Source: Neolewinella persica DSM 23188 (lineage in GTDB: Bacteria > Bacteroidota > Bacteroidia > Chitinophagales > Saprospiraceae). From it: 34,786 bases of DNA. The DNA is taken from the NCBI RefSeq assembly GCF_000373105.1, contig NZ_KB890441.1:49755-84540 (forward strand). The letters are read 5' to 3'. Under the pieces are notes generated by a model. The model was not told where the DNA came from. It made no database searches and saw nothing but the letters and a program-made list of their open reading frames with translations. A program made the position numbers and the translations under genes. Within the stretch, counting starts at the first letter, position 1, and each line of letters opens with the position of its first letter. This document shows positions 1-8,395 of the stretch, one piece after another.

Positions 1-151
1 GTTGCAGGGTTTGCTACGCTCACGTTGCAGGAATTGCAGGGTTTGCTACGCTCACGTTGCAGGAATTGCAGGGTTCGCTACGCTCACGTTGCAGGAGTTG
101 CAGGGTTCGCTACGCTCACGTTGCAGGGGTTGCAGGGTTTGCTTTGCTCAC
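1..151. repeat. 32-bp tandem repeat array, about 4.7 copies
   Basis: A 32-bp unit is repeated head to tail at 1-23 (partial), 24-55, 56-87, 88-119 and 120-151, with a few substitutions per copy. Each unit holds two GTTGCAGG-type words followed by a GCTACGCTCAC segment. The array continues past the left edge of the window. There are no unique spacers, so it is not a CRISPR array. It lies 3' of purD. The same TGCAACC/GGTTGCA words recur in other spacers of this window (15322-15388 and 18818-18884). Confidence 0.9.
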
Positions 152-207
152 GTTGCAAAGGAGCGTCTAGTTGTAACCCCTGCAACAATTGCAACCCCTG
201 TAACCCT
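152..207. repeat. inverted TGCAACCCC words between purD and the tandem array
   Basis: The segment directly after the purD stop codon (in gene direction) carries CCCCTGCAAC and TTGCAACCCCTG words. These are reverse complements of the GTTGCAGGGG words in the 32-bp array alongside, so a transcript leaving purD could fold back into an extended stem. It lacks the U-tract of a classical intrinsic terminator. Confidence 0.5.
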
Positions 208-1479
208 TTAAAGATCAAACCCGATATCTCCACGATAGTTGGAACCGGCGAAGTGAATTTTCCTGGCATTGGCATAGCTCTGTGCCAGAGCTTCCTGAAA
301 AGTCTCTCCATAGCTGGTTACGGCAAGTACCCGGCCGCCATTGGTGACGACCTCGCCCGCCTCATTTTGTTTGGTGCCTGCGTGGAAAACCATACTGTCT
401 TCGATCTCATCGAGGCCAAGGATGAGTTTGCCTTTTTCGTAGCTACCGGGGTATCCTCCGCTCACGAGAACGATGGTGGCGGCCTGGCGGCTATCAATAC
501 TGATGGTCGACTGGCCAATTTCCTCGTCGGCTGTTTGCAGGCAAAGTTGTAGGAAGTCGGAGTCAAGGCGTGCCATTACGGATTGCGTCTCTGGGTCGCC
601 CATCCGGCAATTGTATTCAATTACGAATGGCTCTCCTTCCACGGAGATGAGGCCGATGAAGATGAATCCTTTGTAGTCCAGTTGCCGGGCCTGGATGCCT
701 TTCATTGTCGGTTTGATGATGCGCTGTTCTACCTTGGCCATCATGTCGGCATCGACAAAAGGCGGGTGGCTTACGGAGCCCATCCCTCCGGTGTTTGGAC
801 CGGTATCACCGACGCCAATACGCTTGTAATCTTTGGCAACCGGTAAGATGCGGTAGTCTTTTCCATCCGTAAGCACGAAAACGGAAAACTCAATACCGTC
901 CAGAAAGTCTTCTACTACTACCTCCTCGCTGGCAGCTCCGAATTTCCCGCTCAGCATGGCTTCCAGTTCGGTCTTTGCTTCTCCTACATCGTTGAGGATG
1001 ACCACGCCTTTGCCTGCCGCAAGGCCATCGGCCTTCAGGACGATCGGCGGTCGGCGGGTTTCGAGATAATCCAGGCCATCAGCAAGCGTAGCCGCTGAAA
1101 AGTTCCGATAGCCGGCAGTAGGAATATTGAACTCCTCCATAAATTCCTTGGCGTAGGCTTTGCTGCCCTCAAGTTTCGCTGCTTCCGCGCTGGGCCCAAT
1201 GAACCTAACCTTTTTAAGGGCTTCGTCTGCCTTAAAGAAGTCCTGAACACCACGAACCAGCGGTTCCTCCGGTCCGCAGATTACCAGACTGATCTGATGC
1301 GCCTGTACGGCTGCTTTTACTGCAGGGAAATCATTGGGGTCAAGGGCAAGGTTGGTCGCATAATCACGGGTGCCGGCATTGCCCGGTGCCACAAAAAGAG
1401 ATTGACACAAAGGGCTTTGGCTGAGCCGCCAGGCCATGGCGTGTTCGCGGCCGCCGCCGCCTAATAGAAGGACGTTCAT
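208..1479 (-). CDS. purD: phosphoribosylamine-glycine ligase (GARS)
   Basis: This is the purine biosynthesis enzyme that joins 5-phosphoribosylamine and glycine using ATP to give GAR, in the cytoplasm. The 423-residue product has the family's usual length. The N-terminal nucleotide-binding loop LLLGGGGREHA is at residues 4-14. The ATP-grasp domain follows, with LKADGLAAGKGV, NTGGMG and EYNCRMGDPETQ, the last being the metal/ATP-binding signature. The C-terminal GARS domain carries VSGGYPGSYEKG. The start at 1479 is the only ATG that keeps the intact glycine-rich loop. It appears monocistronic: the next gene on this strand ends 171 nt upstream of its start. A TACCTTCG box on the minus strand (1502-1509) is a possible -7 element. 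No unusual residues were noticed. Confidence 0.97.
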   Translation of the reverse strand: MNVLLLGGGGREHAMAWRLSQSPLCQSLFVAPGNAGTRDYATNLALDPNDFPAVKAAVQAHQISLVICGPEEPLVRGVQDFFKADEALKKVRFIGPSAEAAKLEGSKAYAKEFMEEFNIPTAGYRNFSAATLADGLDYLETRRPPIVLKADGLAAGKGVVILNDVGEAKTELEAMLSGKFGAASEEVVVEDFLDGIEFSVFVLTDGKDYRILPVAKDYKRIGVGDTGPNTGGMGSVSHPPFVDADMMAKVEQRIIKPTMKGIQARQLDYKGFIFIGLISVEGEPFVIEYNCRMGDPETQSVMARLDSDFLQLCLQTADEEIGQSTISIDSRQAATIVLVSGGYPGSYEKGKLILGLDEIEDSMVFHAGTKQNEAGEVVTNGGRVLAVTSYGETFQEALAQSYANARKIHFAGSNYRGDIGFDL

Positions 1480-1501
1480 TTGCTTTTCTGGTAGTTGGCT
1501 G

Positions 1502-1509
1502 CGAAGGTA
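1502..1509 (-). promoter_or_regulatory. possible -7 box of the purD promoter
   Basis: The minus strand reads TACCTTCG, one mismatch from the Bacteroidota -7 consensus TAnnTTTG, 23 nt before the purD start codon. No convincing -33 TTG was found at the expected distance. Confidence 0.35.
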
Positions 1510-1650
1510 GTGAATAGTATGTAGTCGATAGTAAGTGGTCCATGGTTGATAGCGCGCTAAAATGCTAGGCTGTACTACTTACCACAAACCAGAATACTAT
1601 AACTATTTAGCCTTGTTGGGAACCTGAAGTGTATTAAGAAGGCTAATGGG

Positions 1651-3144
1651 TTAATCAATAATCTCGTCCGTCCCTAAGTACAGTTTATTTTTGGTGAAAT
1701 ACCAGTGCCTCTCGGCGGGCAGTTTCATCGTTCCGACGGATGCCTCGCCCTCCAGCAAGATGTACTCTCCGGTACCGGGTCCATCCTTCTCGTGATAGAA
1801 GGAATAGCCACTCAATGCGTAGGTTTCGGGTTCGAAATAGAAAAACCAGATGTCCTTCCCTGTTTCCGGAGTATAGTGGACTTCGAGCTCCAGCATCTCA
1901 CGCCCGTCGTACCAGACTTTATGGGCGGTAGGCTGAATCAAGGTGCCTTCATCCCGCAACTTCATGGGCAGGCCGAAGAGATAGGTGTAGTAGTCACGTA
2001 CCCATTGTGTGCCCTCTTCCGTGAGGCGAAACTTCTTAGCCACCTCGTCGCTGATCTCCGTCCTGCCCTGGTGGCTGAACGAATAGCTGTTGTTGAGGAA
2101 GCGCATCTGTATTTTATCCCGTCCGCGGGTTTGTTGCATTTCAAACTCGTTGGAGCCGGGATAGAAGGTTAACCTGGTTTGTCGCACCGTACCGTCCGGT
2201 CGACTTTCGGCAAGTTGGATCAGGTGACTGCGCTTAGCCCAGGTACCTTCCGGGTCATGGTAGCGAATGGATCGGGTGAGGATGCTGTCGGTAGAAATTT
2301 CTACCCGGTCGCGGGTCCAGTCGCGCAGCGACTGTTCGTTCATCCTTACGTAATGGTCGTTTTTAGCTTCCCGGGCCAACTCGAGGCTCCTTTCCATCAG
2401 CCGCTTACCTTTTGCCTTGTTGCCCATCTGGTATTCTATGATGGCCTGGTGTCGTGTACGATTAAACTGTTCTTTGCTGGTAGATGCCCAGCGGTCAATC
2501 CAGGCTTTCGCTTTTTGCAGGTTGGGCCCGTTATCGAGGTAGTATCGGGCAGCGGAGTAGTACTCGTCCGGATCCTGTGCTGGATTGAGTTGGAGGGCAG
2601 CACGGTCGGCAACCTGATCGTCAGTTGGCAATTTAATGGTAAGGGTAACTCGGTACCACTCCCACTCCATCACCAGGTCCACGGATTGAGGGCTCAGGTT
2701 CATCCAGCGGTACTCCAACGTTTCGATGCGTTCGGGTAACCGTTTGGCTTTGCCTTTTTGGCGTACCAGGTCACGACTCTGGGTATAGTCATTAGTACCC
2801 CAGTTGTTGGTGGCCCGATTGATGATCCAGGTCCAATCTCCTTTATTTTCCGGAATGAGGTAGATAGAATATGTACCTTTTTCAAGGTTAGTCTCACCTA
2901 TGGTTACCGGGCCATCTACAGTAAGTAAGGTGTTTTCGTTTGCACCAGCGCGCCAAAGCGTTCCCCAGGGCTGCAGTCCTCCAAAAATAACCCTGGCCCG
3001 AACGTCAGGGCGATGATAGTTGACGGACAACTCCGTGTACCCAGCGTTAGTGGCGTTGGTCGCCGCCGGGCTCGCATCGGGAGCCACAAACTGTGCTTTT
3101 ACCAAAAAAGGGAGTAGGGTCAGGAGTAATAGGAATGGCTTCAT
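1651..3144 (-). CDS. exported DUF2911 / DUF6503-like two-domain protein
   Basis: This is an exported protein of unknown function. Residues 1-17 form a Sec signal peptide (MKPFLLLLTLLPFLVKAQ). Residues about 20-180 match DUF2911 (ELSVNYHRPDVRARVIFGG, PWGTLWRAGANENT, KGTYSIYLIPE). Residues about 185-280 are helical with a TPR-like look. Residues about 285-497 resemble DUF6503 (RSIRYHDPEGTWAKRS, an FYPGSNEFEM segment, and a late YTPETGKDIWFFYFEPETY segment), which is found in Bacteroidota exported proteins. The domain names come from memory of family signatures and no search was run. The gene stands alone, with 171 nt to purD and 306 nt to the YheT-like gene. Biochemical function is unknown. Confidence 0.88.
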   Translation of the reverse strand: MKPFLLLLTLLPFLVKAQFVAPDASPAATNATNAGYTELSVNYHRPDVRARVIFGGLQPWGTLWRAGANENTLLTVDGPVTIGETNLEKGTYSIYLIPENKGDWTWIINRATNNWGTNDYTQSRDLVRQKGKAKRLPERIETLEYRWMNLSPQSVDLVMEWEWYRVTLTIKLPTDDQVADRAALQLNPAQDPDEYYSAARYYLDNGPNLQKAKAWIDRWASTSKEQFNRTRHQAIIEYQMGNKAKGKRLMERSLELAREAKNDHYVRMNEQSLRDWTRDRVEISTDSILTRSIRYHDPEGTWAKRSHLIQLAESRPDGTVRQTRLTFYPGSNEFEMQQTRGRDKIQMRFLNNSYSFSHQGRTEISDEVAKKFRLTEEGTQWVRDYYTYLFGLPMKLRDEGTLIQPTAHKVWYDGREMLELEVHYTPETGKDIWFFYFEPETYALSGYSFYHEKDGPGTGEYILLEGEASVGTMKLPAERHWYFTKNKLYLGTDEIID

Positions 3145-3273
3145 AAATAAAATACTGTGTGCCGGAATAAAGTGTAAATCTACCGCTTACTCATCAAAAC
3201 CGTCCGTTCCCTGGTTTTAGTTCACCGGGGTGAGTGTTTTTTAGACAAAGCCGTACCCAACTTACCCTGCCGA

Positions 3274-3300
3274 CAGGCAAGTGCCGCGTAAGCTTGCCTG
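3274..3300. repeat. stem-loop CAGGCAAG / CTTGCCTG
   Basis: Perfect 8-bp arms at 3274-3281 and 3293-3300 enclose an 11-nt loop. The stem can be extended outward by CTGCCG/CGGTAG with one G-T pair across a small internal loop. It lies in the spacer between the YheT-like and DUF2911 genes, 3' of the former. There is no U-tract. Confidence 0.6.
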
Positions 3301-3423
3301 GCGGTAGTTTGTTTTACAAACAGCGGTGGGAAGCCTTCACGTTCATTTCTTGAGGCTTTCCCATACGCGAAAACTGACGCTTTGTTTACAACGCCACTGC
3401 AATCAATGCGCTTAGTTTCTTTT

Positions 3424-3447
3424 CCTTGCACCTGCGCGCCGCCGCCC
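3424..3447 (+). repeat. dispersed word, CGCGCCG subtype (copy 1)
   Basis: CCTTGCACCTGCGCGCCGCC begins a 24-nt match to the dispersed word. It ends 3 nt before the stop codon of the minus-strand YheT-like gene. Other copies are at 6195, 12998, 13846, 18329, 26231, 28734, 30017, 31634 and 31776. Confidence 0.7.
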
Positions 3448-3450
3448 GGC

Positions 3451-4389
3451 TTATTTGCGACTACCTACTGCAAAAAAATCCATTGCCCGCTCGTCCATCC
3501 AGTTCCAGCTTTTGCCCTTCAGCGCAAACCCTACATGACCACCCCAATCAGGGGTCTCCAGGTTGATCAGTGGATGCTTCTTCGCCAAATCGTGGGGGTT
3601 ACAGGCGTCAGGAACGATGGGGTCATTTTTAGCATTTACAATGAGCACCGGGGCGGTGGTCCCTCCCACGAAATTGCCCGAAGACAGGTAAGCGTAGTAA
3701 TCGTCCAGATTGTCGTAGCCCCCGATCCTGGCCGAGAAGTGCCGGTCAAAATCCCGCCAAACCTGTATGTCTTTTAGTTTGGAAAAATCAACGCGGCCCG
3801 GGAATTGAGCTTCCTTGGCCCGAATCTTGGCCGTTAGTGCACGACGGAACTTGGAGCGGTAGATCCAGTTCTCCGACAGGTCAAGGCTGTCCGCACTGTG
3901 CTCGATAAATACCGGTGCCGAAAAGGCGACGCCATGGGTTACTTCGGCCGGCCGGTCGTTGCCCATCGTTCCCATATATTTCAGGGTCAGGTTTCCGCCC
4001 ATACTGTAGCCGACCAGGACCACACGGTCTAACTTTCCACCAGCCAGTGCATGGTTGATCACCAACTCAAGGTCTTCGCTTTGGCCATGGCTGTACAGCT
4101 TTTTCGTGCGGTTCATTTCTCCGGAACAAGACCGGCAATTCCACGCCAGCACCTGCCAGCCGCGTTGGTGGAAAAACCTCGCAGCGCTCGCGACGTAGAC
4201 CCGACTGCTATCACCCTCCAAACCATGACTCAGAACCACCAGCCGCCGACTGTCCTCATGATCAAGCCAGTCCAGGTCCAGAAAATCACCGTCGGGCGTA
4301 TCAATGCGCTCACGGCGGTAACTGACCGGTATTTTTTGGAAAAGGTTGGGGACAATCGTCTGGTAGTGGGCCTTTAGGCGGGAAAGCAT
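3451..4389 (-). CDS. alpha/beta hydrolase, YheT-like
   Basis: This is a cytoplasmic alpha/beta-fold hydrolase of the YheT type; family members act on small esters and their physiological substrates are mostly unknown. The 312-residue product has the full set of motifs. The oxyanion region VVLSHGLEGDS is at residues 51-61, the nucleophile elbow GYSMGGN at 127-133 has Ser129, Asp256 lies in NAKNDPIVP, and His285 lies in WGGHVGF. There is no signal peptide. The start at 4389 is preceded (minus strand) by three tandem copies of an 8-nt CCAATAGA unit with no Shine-Dalgarno sequence. The upstream gene on this strand ends 54 nt away, so it could be the last gene of a CotH-small gene-YheT transcription unit. 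Confidence 0.93.
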   Translation of the reverse strand: MLSRLKAHYQTIVPNLFQKIPVSYRRERIDTPDGDFLDLDWLDHEDSRRLVVLSHGLEGDSSRVYVASAARFFHQRGWQVLAWNCRSCSGEMNRTKKLYSHGQSEDLELVINHALAGGKLDRVVLVGYSMGGNLTLKYMGTMGNDRPAEVTHGVAFSAPVFIEHSADSLDLSENWIYRSKFRRALTAKIRAKEAQFPGRVDFSKLKDIQVWRDFDRHFSARIGGYDNLDDYYAYLSSGNFVGGTTAPVLIVNAKNDPIVPDACNPHDLAKKHPLINLETPDWGGHVGFALKGKSWNWMDERAMDFFAVGSRK

Positions 4390-4392
4390 ATT

Positions 4393-4438
4393 TTGGTCTA
4401 TTGGTCTATTGGTCTATTGGTTTGTTAGGCTATTGGAG
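4393..4438 (-). repeat. short tandem repeats directly upstream of the YheT-like start codon
   Basis: On the minus strand an 8-nt unit, CCAATAGA, is repeated three times with further degenerate copies behind it, ending 3 nt before the ATG. It is G-poor and should be unstructured in mRNA. Similar gene-specific repeats abut the start codons at 14054, 15389, 18424 and 26410. Confidence 0.85.
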
Positions 4439-4443
4439 CGGAA

Positions 4444-4650
4444 TTACACCAATCGGCCAATGACCCCAAGTACTTCGTCTTCTACCACCCGGCAGGTTAT
4501 TGCGGAGTCGTAATCGAGGTGCCCTTCCGGGTCGTAGGTATAGAAAGTGGCAACGTCTCCGAGGGCGAATGGTTGTCGTTCGTATTTATGGATATAGCGG
4601 CTTTGGTCGGCGTCAACGAGCCACAACAGGTTATCGGGTAGTTCTTGCAT
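4444..4650 (-). CDS. small hypothetical protein (68 aa)
   Basis: No family is recognised. The 68-residue acidic product has no signal peptide and no membrane segment. It begins 8 nt after the stop codon of the CotH gene on the same strand, which suggests translational coupling, and its reading frame is conserved-looking (balanced composition, aromatic-rich segments SRYIHKYERQPF and ATFYTYDPEGHLDYDS). It could be a small beta-barrel protein. The function is not known, and whether it is expressed rests on context only. Confidence 0.6.
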   Translation of the reverse strand: MQELPDNLLWLVDADQSRYIHKYERQPFALGDVATFYTYDPEGHLDYDSAITCRVVEDEVLGVIGRLV

Positions 4651-4658
4651 GATGGTGC

Positions 4659-6260
4659 TTACTTTACCTCAAACCATTCTCTTCCCGACCGGGCCGGGAG
4701 TACGGTAGCAGATATTTTGCCTTCGGCGACCAGGAAATATTCCTCGACTTCGGAGGTTGACAGGGTGATGGAATAGTTGCCATCTGCTTCTGCCTTCAAC
4801 TTGGAGTACTGAAAAGTTCCGTGTCCTTTAACCCGGTGTGCCACCCAAACGGGATGGCCAGATTCTCCCTCAGTAAGGGAGACAGAAATGGAGACTTCCT
4901 CATCGTTCTTAACGGCGGTATGATCCGCAATCTCGGGCGTTGGTTGCTTGTACAGTGGGTGATCACGGAGGTAGTTCCCCCGCTTTTCGAAGAACTCTTC
5001 AATCCCAATAACCTTGCCGCCGGTTACATCTACAGTTTGGTGATAATTGAGGGTATACGTTTCGGTAGGGTAGAGGGGGTTCGGCTCCTGGATTACGTGT
5101 GGTGTGATGATGCTACGGATCTTCTCCGCGCGCTCTTTGTACAATCCGGAGGCAAATTGCTCTTCGTAGATCGTGCGCAGATGAGCTACGTACATTTTAC
5201 GGAATAATGGCCGGTCGAATAGTCGAAGCACCAATGGCCTTTCCTGATTACGGTCAGAGAAGTGGAGGAAAGGACTGAGCGTGATCAGTTGCTCATCGGT
5301 CAGGATTTTCGTCTTGTCTACGAGCCTGAATCCACCCATGCTCAGGTTTAAATCCCAGATGATGGACCGCCAGATTCCGGTTTCGTCCTTAAAGAGATAA
5401 AAATTATGGCAGAAAGCCCCAAGATAACTATCAAGGTTGCTCAGTGCATTGTCGAAAGCGAGCATCCACAGGGCCTCATCAACGTTAAGAATCTGACTTA
5501 GATCAGCTTCTTCATCCTTAATTGCTTTGGTGAGGCTCACGAGTTCTTCCCAGCCGTAGTCTGATTTTTTAAGCTCGTAGCGGCTGGCGTAACAGATGGA
5601 ATCTTCCCCCAGGTAAGCCAGGTTAGCGCCCGTACCGGGAGGACAGAATGCTGGTGGCGGATCTTTACTTTCGGGGTCGCATTTAAACATTACCCCATCT
5701 TTGGCGTCGAACTCCTCCTCCCAAAAATTCTCGTCCACGGATTCAGTAAGGTTGTACAGCCCGAAGTAATCGCCGTCAACGGTAAGACGTGCGTAATTGC
5801 ATTCGGAGGCGGAGACGTAGTCGCGGGCAATTTGGTAGCTGAGGGTTTCCCGCAGGTAGCTGGGGTCACGGAACAGGTTACTGAGTTTAAGGGTCTTGTA
5901 TTTTCCGTCTACCCGCTGATTTTTAATGTACTCACTGACTTTGATGTTGAACGGCAACTTCTTTTTTTCCTCCTGAGCCGGAGCAAAATAGGAACTGTTG
6001 CCCTTCAGCCGAACACCCACGCTGTCGTAGGTGACGCCATCAACTTTGAGGGTAGCGGATATCCTGGCTTTTTGGAACTGTTTCTTCCAGGCATTCAACT
6101 TGCGTTTCCAGTTTGGATCGTGCATCTCCAGTTCTATCTCCACCACGCGGTCGAGTTCATAGAGTTCCTGTTTTGCCTTTTGGGCGTGCATTTGGGCGGG
6201 GCCGCAGGTGCAGAGAATGGTTAAAAAGGCAAGGAAGATTAGTCGCGATACAACGCTCAT
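4659..6260 (-). CDS. CotH kinase family protein, exported
   Basis: This is a secreted or periplasmic CotH-family protein. Members of this atypical protein kinase fold phosphorylate spore-coat proteins in Bacillus, and many exported Bacteroidota copies have unknown targets. The 533-residue product starts with a signal peptide (residues 1-26, core LIFLAFLTILCTC). CotH motifs follow: GVRLKGNSS (82-90), LSNLFRDPSYLRETLSYQ (126-143), the GLYNLTESVDENF region (167-179), and the core SNLDSYLGAFCHNFYLF (274-290) leading to IIWDLNLSMGG (300-310). The C-terminal ~100 residues look like an Ig-type beta domain. A copy of the dispersed word lies inside the signal-peptide coding region and encodes CTCGPA. 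It probably forms an operon with the 68-aa gene that follows. Confidence 0.93.
   Translation of the reverse strand: MSVVSRLIFLAFLTILCTCGPAQMHAQKAKQELYELDRVVEIELEMHDPNWKRKLNAWKKQFQKARISATLKVDGVTYDSVGVRLKGNSSYFAPAQEEKKKLPFNIKVSEYIKNQRVDGKYKTLKLSNLFRDPSYLRETLSYQIARDYVSASECNYARLTVDGDYFGLYNLTESVDENFWEEEFDAKDGVMFKCDPESKDPPPAFCPPGTGANLAYLGEDSICYASRYELKKSDYGWEELVSLTKAIKDEEADLSQILNVDEALWMLAFDNALSNLDSYLGAFCHNFYLFKDETGIWRSIIWDLNLSMGGFRLVDKTKILTDEQLITLSPFLHFSDRNQERPLVLRLFDRPLFRKMYVAHLRTIYEEQFASGLYKERAEKIRSIITPHVIQEPNPLYPTETYTLNYHQTVDVTGGKVIGIEEFFEKRGNYLRDHPLYKQPTPEIADHTAVKNDEEVSISVSLTEGESGHPVWVAHRVKGHGTFQYSKLKAEADGNYSITLSTSEVEEYFLVAEGKISATVLPARSGREWFEVK
6195..6215 (-). repeat. dispersed word inside the CotH signal-peptide codons (copy 2)
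   Basis: The minus strand reads CTCTGCACCTGCGGCCCCGC and then C, a near-perfect copy of the word found in the spacers. Here it is in frame and codes for L-C-T-C-G-P-A around the signal-peptide C-region. Confidence 0.75.
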
Positions 6261-6437
6261 TCGGTCGGGGAGATAAATTCTGGCCGTGAAGATAAGGGAT
6301 GCATTTCGGATAACGACACGGTTATTGGTTGAGGTATCTCGGGATTGACATTAGATATTGAAATAAGGTCCACCTCCCATGAAGTCTATTTGAGCAGCCA
6401 GCCCCCTGACTTCTGGCGTCCTTCACTAGGAGCGTGT

Positions 6438-8051
6438 CTAAACATTAACCTCACCCCCGGCCTTGTCCTCGTTCAATAACCAATAAGGATCTTCCCGAAA
6501 CCGCCTCCAGTAATCTTCCAGGTTGCTGCGGAGTTGCTCGATGCTGGCTTGCTGCGCCGGAGGCGTAGCCGCCCAGATGTTCTGCCCCTCGTATTCCTTT
6601 GTTTTTAGCTCGTCGATGTACTTGCGCAGGTTAAAACAAAGAGTACACTGGCCGGCGGCGATCAGGTCATCGAGCATATGTTGCTCCTTTTCGGCCTCAC
6701 TGAACCAAAGGGTGGTCGGCATGGTGTTTGCCGCTGCGATCACTTTCGACATCTTGAATCCAACTACATCTACGTGCGCGCCCTTCAAACTGTAAATATT
6801 GTTGTTCTTGATTCGCCCACGCCATTCCGGGCTGGCAAATAATGCACTGATCTGCAGCTGGCGAATACGCCGCAGAAAAATATCCATGACCATTTTGAGC
6901 ACGGATAGTGCACGGAATTTGGCGAGGTAGTACAGGATGTAGATCGGAGTCGTGGTCAGTACGCCGAAATCTTTCATGATTTCCGGCAGCTGCCCACCAG
7001 CAAATGTTTTACTTACCTCCTGAATCACGATTTTTCGGACGGTGAAAAACAGGGCGAACCAGCCGGCAATCAGTGTGGCGAGGCAGGATACCAGCACGAT
7101 GTCCCACGGCGGAGCATCCCAGACGAACAGCAGGCCAATCGCTACAGCGAGGATCAGTAGCGCGATCAGGTTAATGCTGCGAAAGGTGAAAAAATTCCCG
7201 ATGCTGCTGTAATTGAACTCCGGAACTTCCAGCGGGTCCATCGTTTCGCCGGAAACGTCGGAGATGAGGTAGGTGCCCACCAGTGGAAGCCCATCTTTCA
7301 GGTGCCGCTGCTCGGCCAGCTTTACGCCCTCAATGCCCTGGTTGTCCAGGACGCCACCGTCCATAATGGCGGTGACGGGTTCGTGCTCCATTTCGTTCCA
7401 GGCTTCTTCCACGGCGCTTCCCGGGCCGTTACCATAGTCCTTAGGCATGACCATCGGTTCGAAGCCGCCGGGGAAACAACTGGAAGAGGCCGCTGCATCG
7501 GCAAGTCGGATCTCCCTGGAGGCAGATTTTGGCAGATTCAGATTTCCGTTGCCGAATAGCTCGTCTTCGTGGGCCCGTTGAAATCGGAACTGAACGCCGG
7601 TGGTGAATTCGGAAGCGCCGAAAATGATGTCGTTAAGGTGTCCGGTTTTTCCTTCATAAAGTACCGCAAAGGTCTTTCCCTCGTAGAAGTATTGATCATA
7701 GACTTCAGCAAAGGCATTGATGACGTCACGGGATTTATGCTTGTTAGTCCATTTATCCGGGTTGTTCAGTTTGTGCAACGCCCGCTCCACCAACTTGTCT
7801 TCTTGCAGAAGTGCGTAAAGCTTGGTAAAGCAATCGTAATAGGTGCCACCTTCAGCAATCTTCAGGGCGTACATGACCCCGGTCAGTGTTCCGCCGGAGA
7901 TGGTCGACAAAATACTGACCCGACTAAGTAAATTGTCGTCTTCGTACTCCAGTGAATTAAGCAAGGACATAGTGCCCAGGTGAAAGGTGGTGGCGCGGTA
8001 GCCGCCACCAGACAGGGAGAGGGCTATTTTGGAAAATGGAATGGGGGTCAT
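6438..8051 (-). CDS. patatin-like phospholipase with two central membrane segments
   Basis: This is a predicted lipid acyl hydrolase with a Ser-Asp dyad. Its 537 residues hold the glycine-rich oxyanion motif SGGGYRA (14-20), the nucleophile in STISGGT (Ser52; the first Gly of GxSxG is Thr/Ser here, as in several large bacterial patatins), the ASSSCFPGGF block (188-197), and the DGG dyad at 231-233 (Asp231). Two hydrophobic stretches at about 293-310 and 316-337 look like a membrane hairpin. A ~200-residue C-terminal extension has no recognised domain. There is no signal peptide, so the catalytic part is likely cytoplasmic and membrane-anchored. A twin-dyad element lies 84 nt upstream of the start. 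It is not close enough to its neighbours to form an operon. Confidence 0.9.
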   Translation of the reverse strand: MTPIPFSKIALSLSGGGYRATTFHLGTMSLLNSLEYEDDNLLSRVSILSTISGGTLTGVMYALKIAEGGTYYDCFTKLYALLQEDKLVERALHKLNNPDKWTNKHKSRDVINAFAEVYDQYFYEGKTFAVLYEGKTGHLNDIIFGASEFTTGVQFRFQRAHEDELFGNGNLNLPKSASREIRLADAAASSSCFPGGFEPMVMPKDYGNGPGSAVEEAWNEMEHEPVTAIMDGGVLDNQGIEGVKLAEQRHLKDGLPLVGTYLISDVSGETMDPLEVPEFNYSSIGNFFTFRSINLIALLILAVAIGLLFVWDAPPWDIVLVSCLATLIAGWFALFFTVRKIVIQEVSKTFAGGQLPEIMKDFGVLTTTPIYILYYLAKFRALSVLKMVMDIFLRRIRQLQISALFASPEWRGRIKNNNIYSLKGAHVDVVGFKMSKVIAAANTMPTTLWFSEAEKEQHMLDDLIAAGQCTLCFNLRKYIDELKTKEYEGQNIWAATPPAQQASIEQLRSNLEDYWRRFREDPYWLLNEDKAGGEVNV

Positions 8052-8395
8052 CTAGAGTGTTTTTCAAGAATTAGTCTAAAGGCATATTAAGCTATTACTT
8101 TTCCGACAGGGCCATAGTTAAAGGATGCAGGAAGTAGGTAGAAATGCCTGTATTAATGGGTAGTTTTACCTGATCAAAGAGAAAGGACATGCAACGAGAT
8201 TTTTATTGACGCGCACACGAACCCTTTGAGCCTCCCACGGTTAGTGCAGCAACCTATTCTCTCCTTCAATTATTCTATAATTCATTTATTAGCTTCGCTG
8301 CTGCCTACGGCGGTCGCTGACTCCCAGACTAACTGTAAAGTAGAAAGACTCGCTTAAGCCCTTGATTCGCGTTAACCAGACCAATAGCCCAAATT
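8052..8395. other. 344-nt divergent spacer
   Basis: This spacer separates the minus-strand patatin gene from the plus-strand gene at 8396. Apart from the twin-dyad element at 8135-8173, I see only AT-rich sequence and no terminator or gene. The last bases before 8396 include GACCAATAGCCC, a word shared with the repeats upstream of the YheT-like gene. Confidence 0.6.
8135..8173 (+). promoter_or_regulatory. twin-dyad / hairpin element B
   Basis: TAGGTAGAAATGCCTG (8135-8150) is followed 6 nt later by TGGGTAGTTTTACCTGA (8157-8173). Each is an imperfect dyad, and the centres are about 22 bp apart (two helical turns). As RNA the two halves pair into a ~14-bp stem with a single A-G mismatch and a 6-7-nt loop. 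A closely similar arrangement exists at 20761-20799 in the same orientation. It could be a tandem operator for a dimeric regulator or an RNA stem-loop. Position allows action on the patatin gene (84 nt away) or the gene at 8396. Confidence 0.5.

Larger units (their letters stand above)
3145..3450. other. 306-nt gene-free spacer with stem-loop and one dispersed-word copy
   Basis: I see no gene here. The spacer contains the stem-loop at 3274-3300 and a copy of the dispersed word at 3424-3447, both listed separately. The rest (about 3300-3420) is unremarkable. Short open frames across it show no family resemblance. Confidence 0.6.

Noticed and set aside
1..207. Read as a CRISPR array
   Set aside because: The units are contiguous and nearly identical, with no unique spacers and no cas genes.
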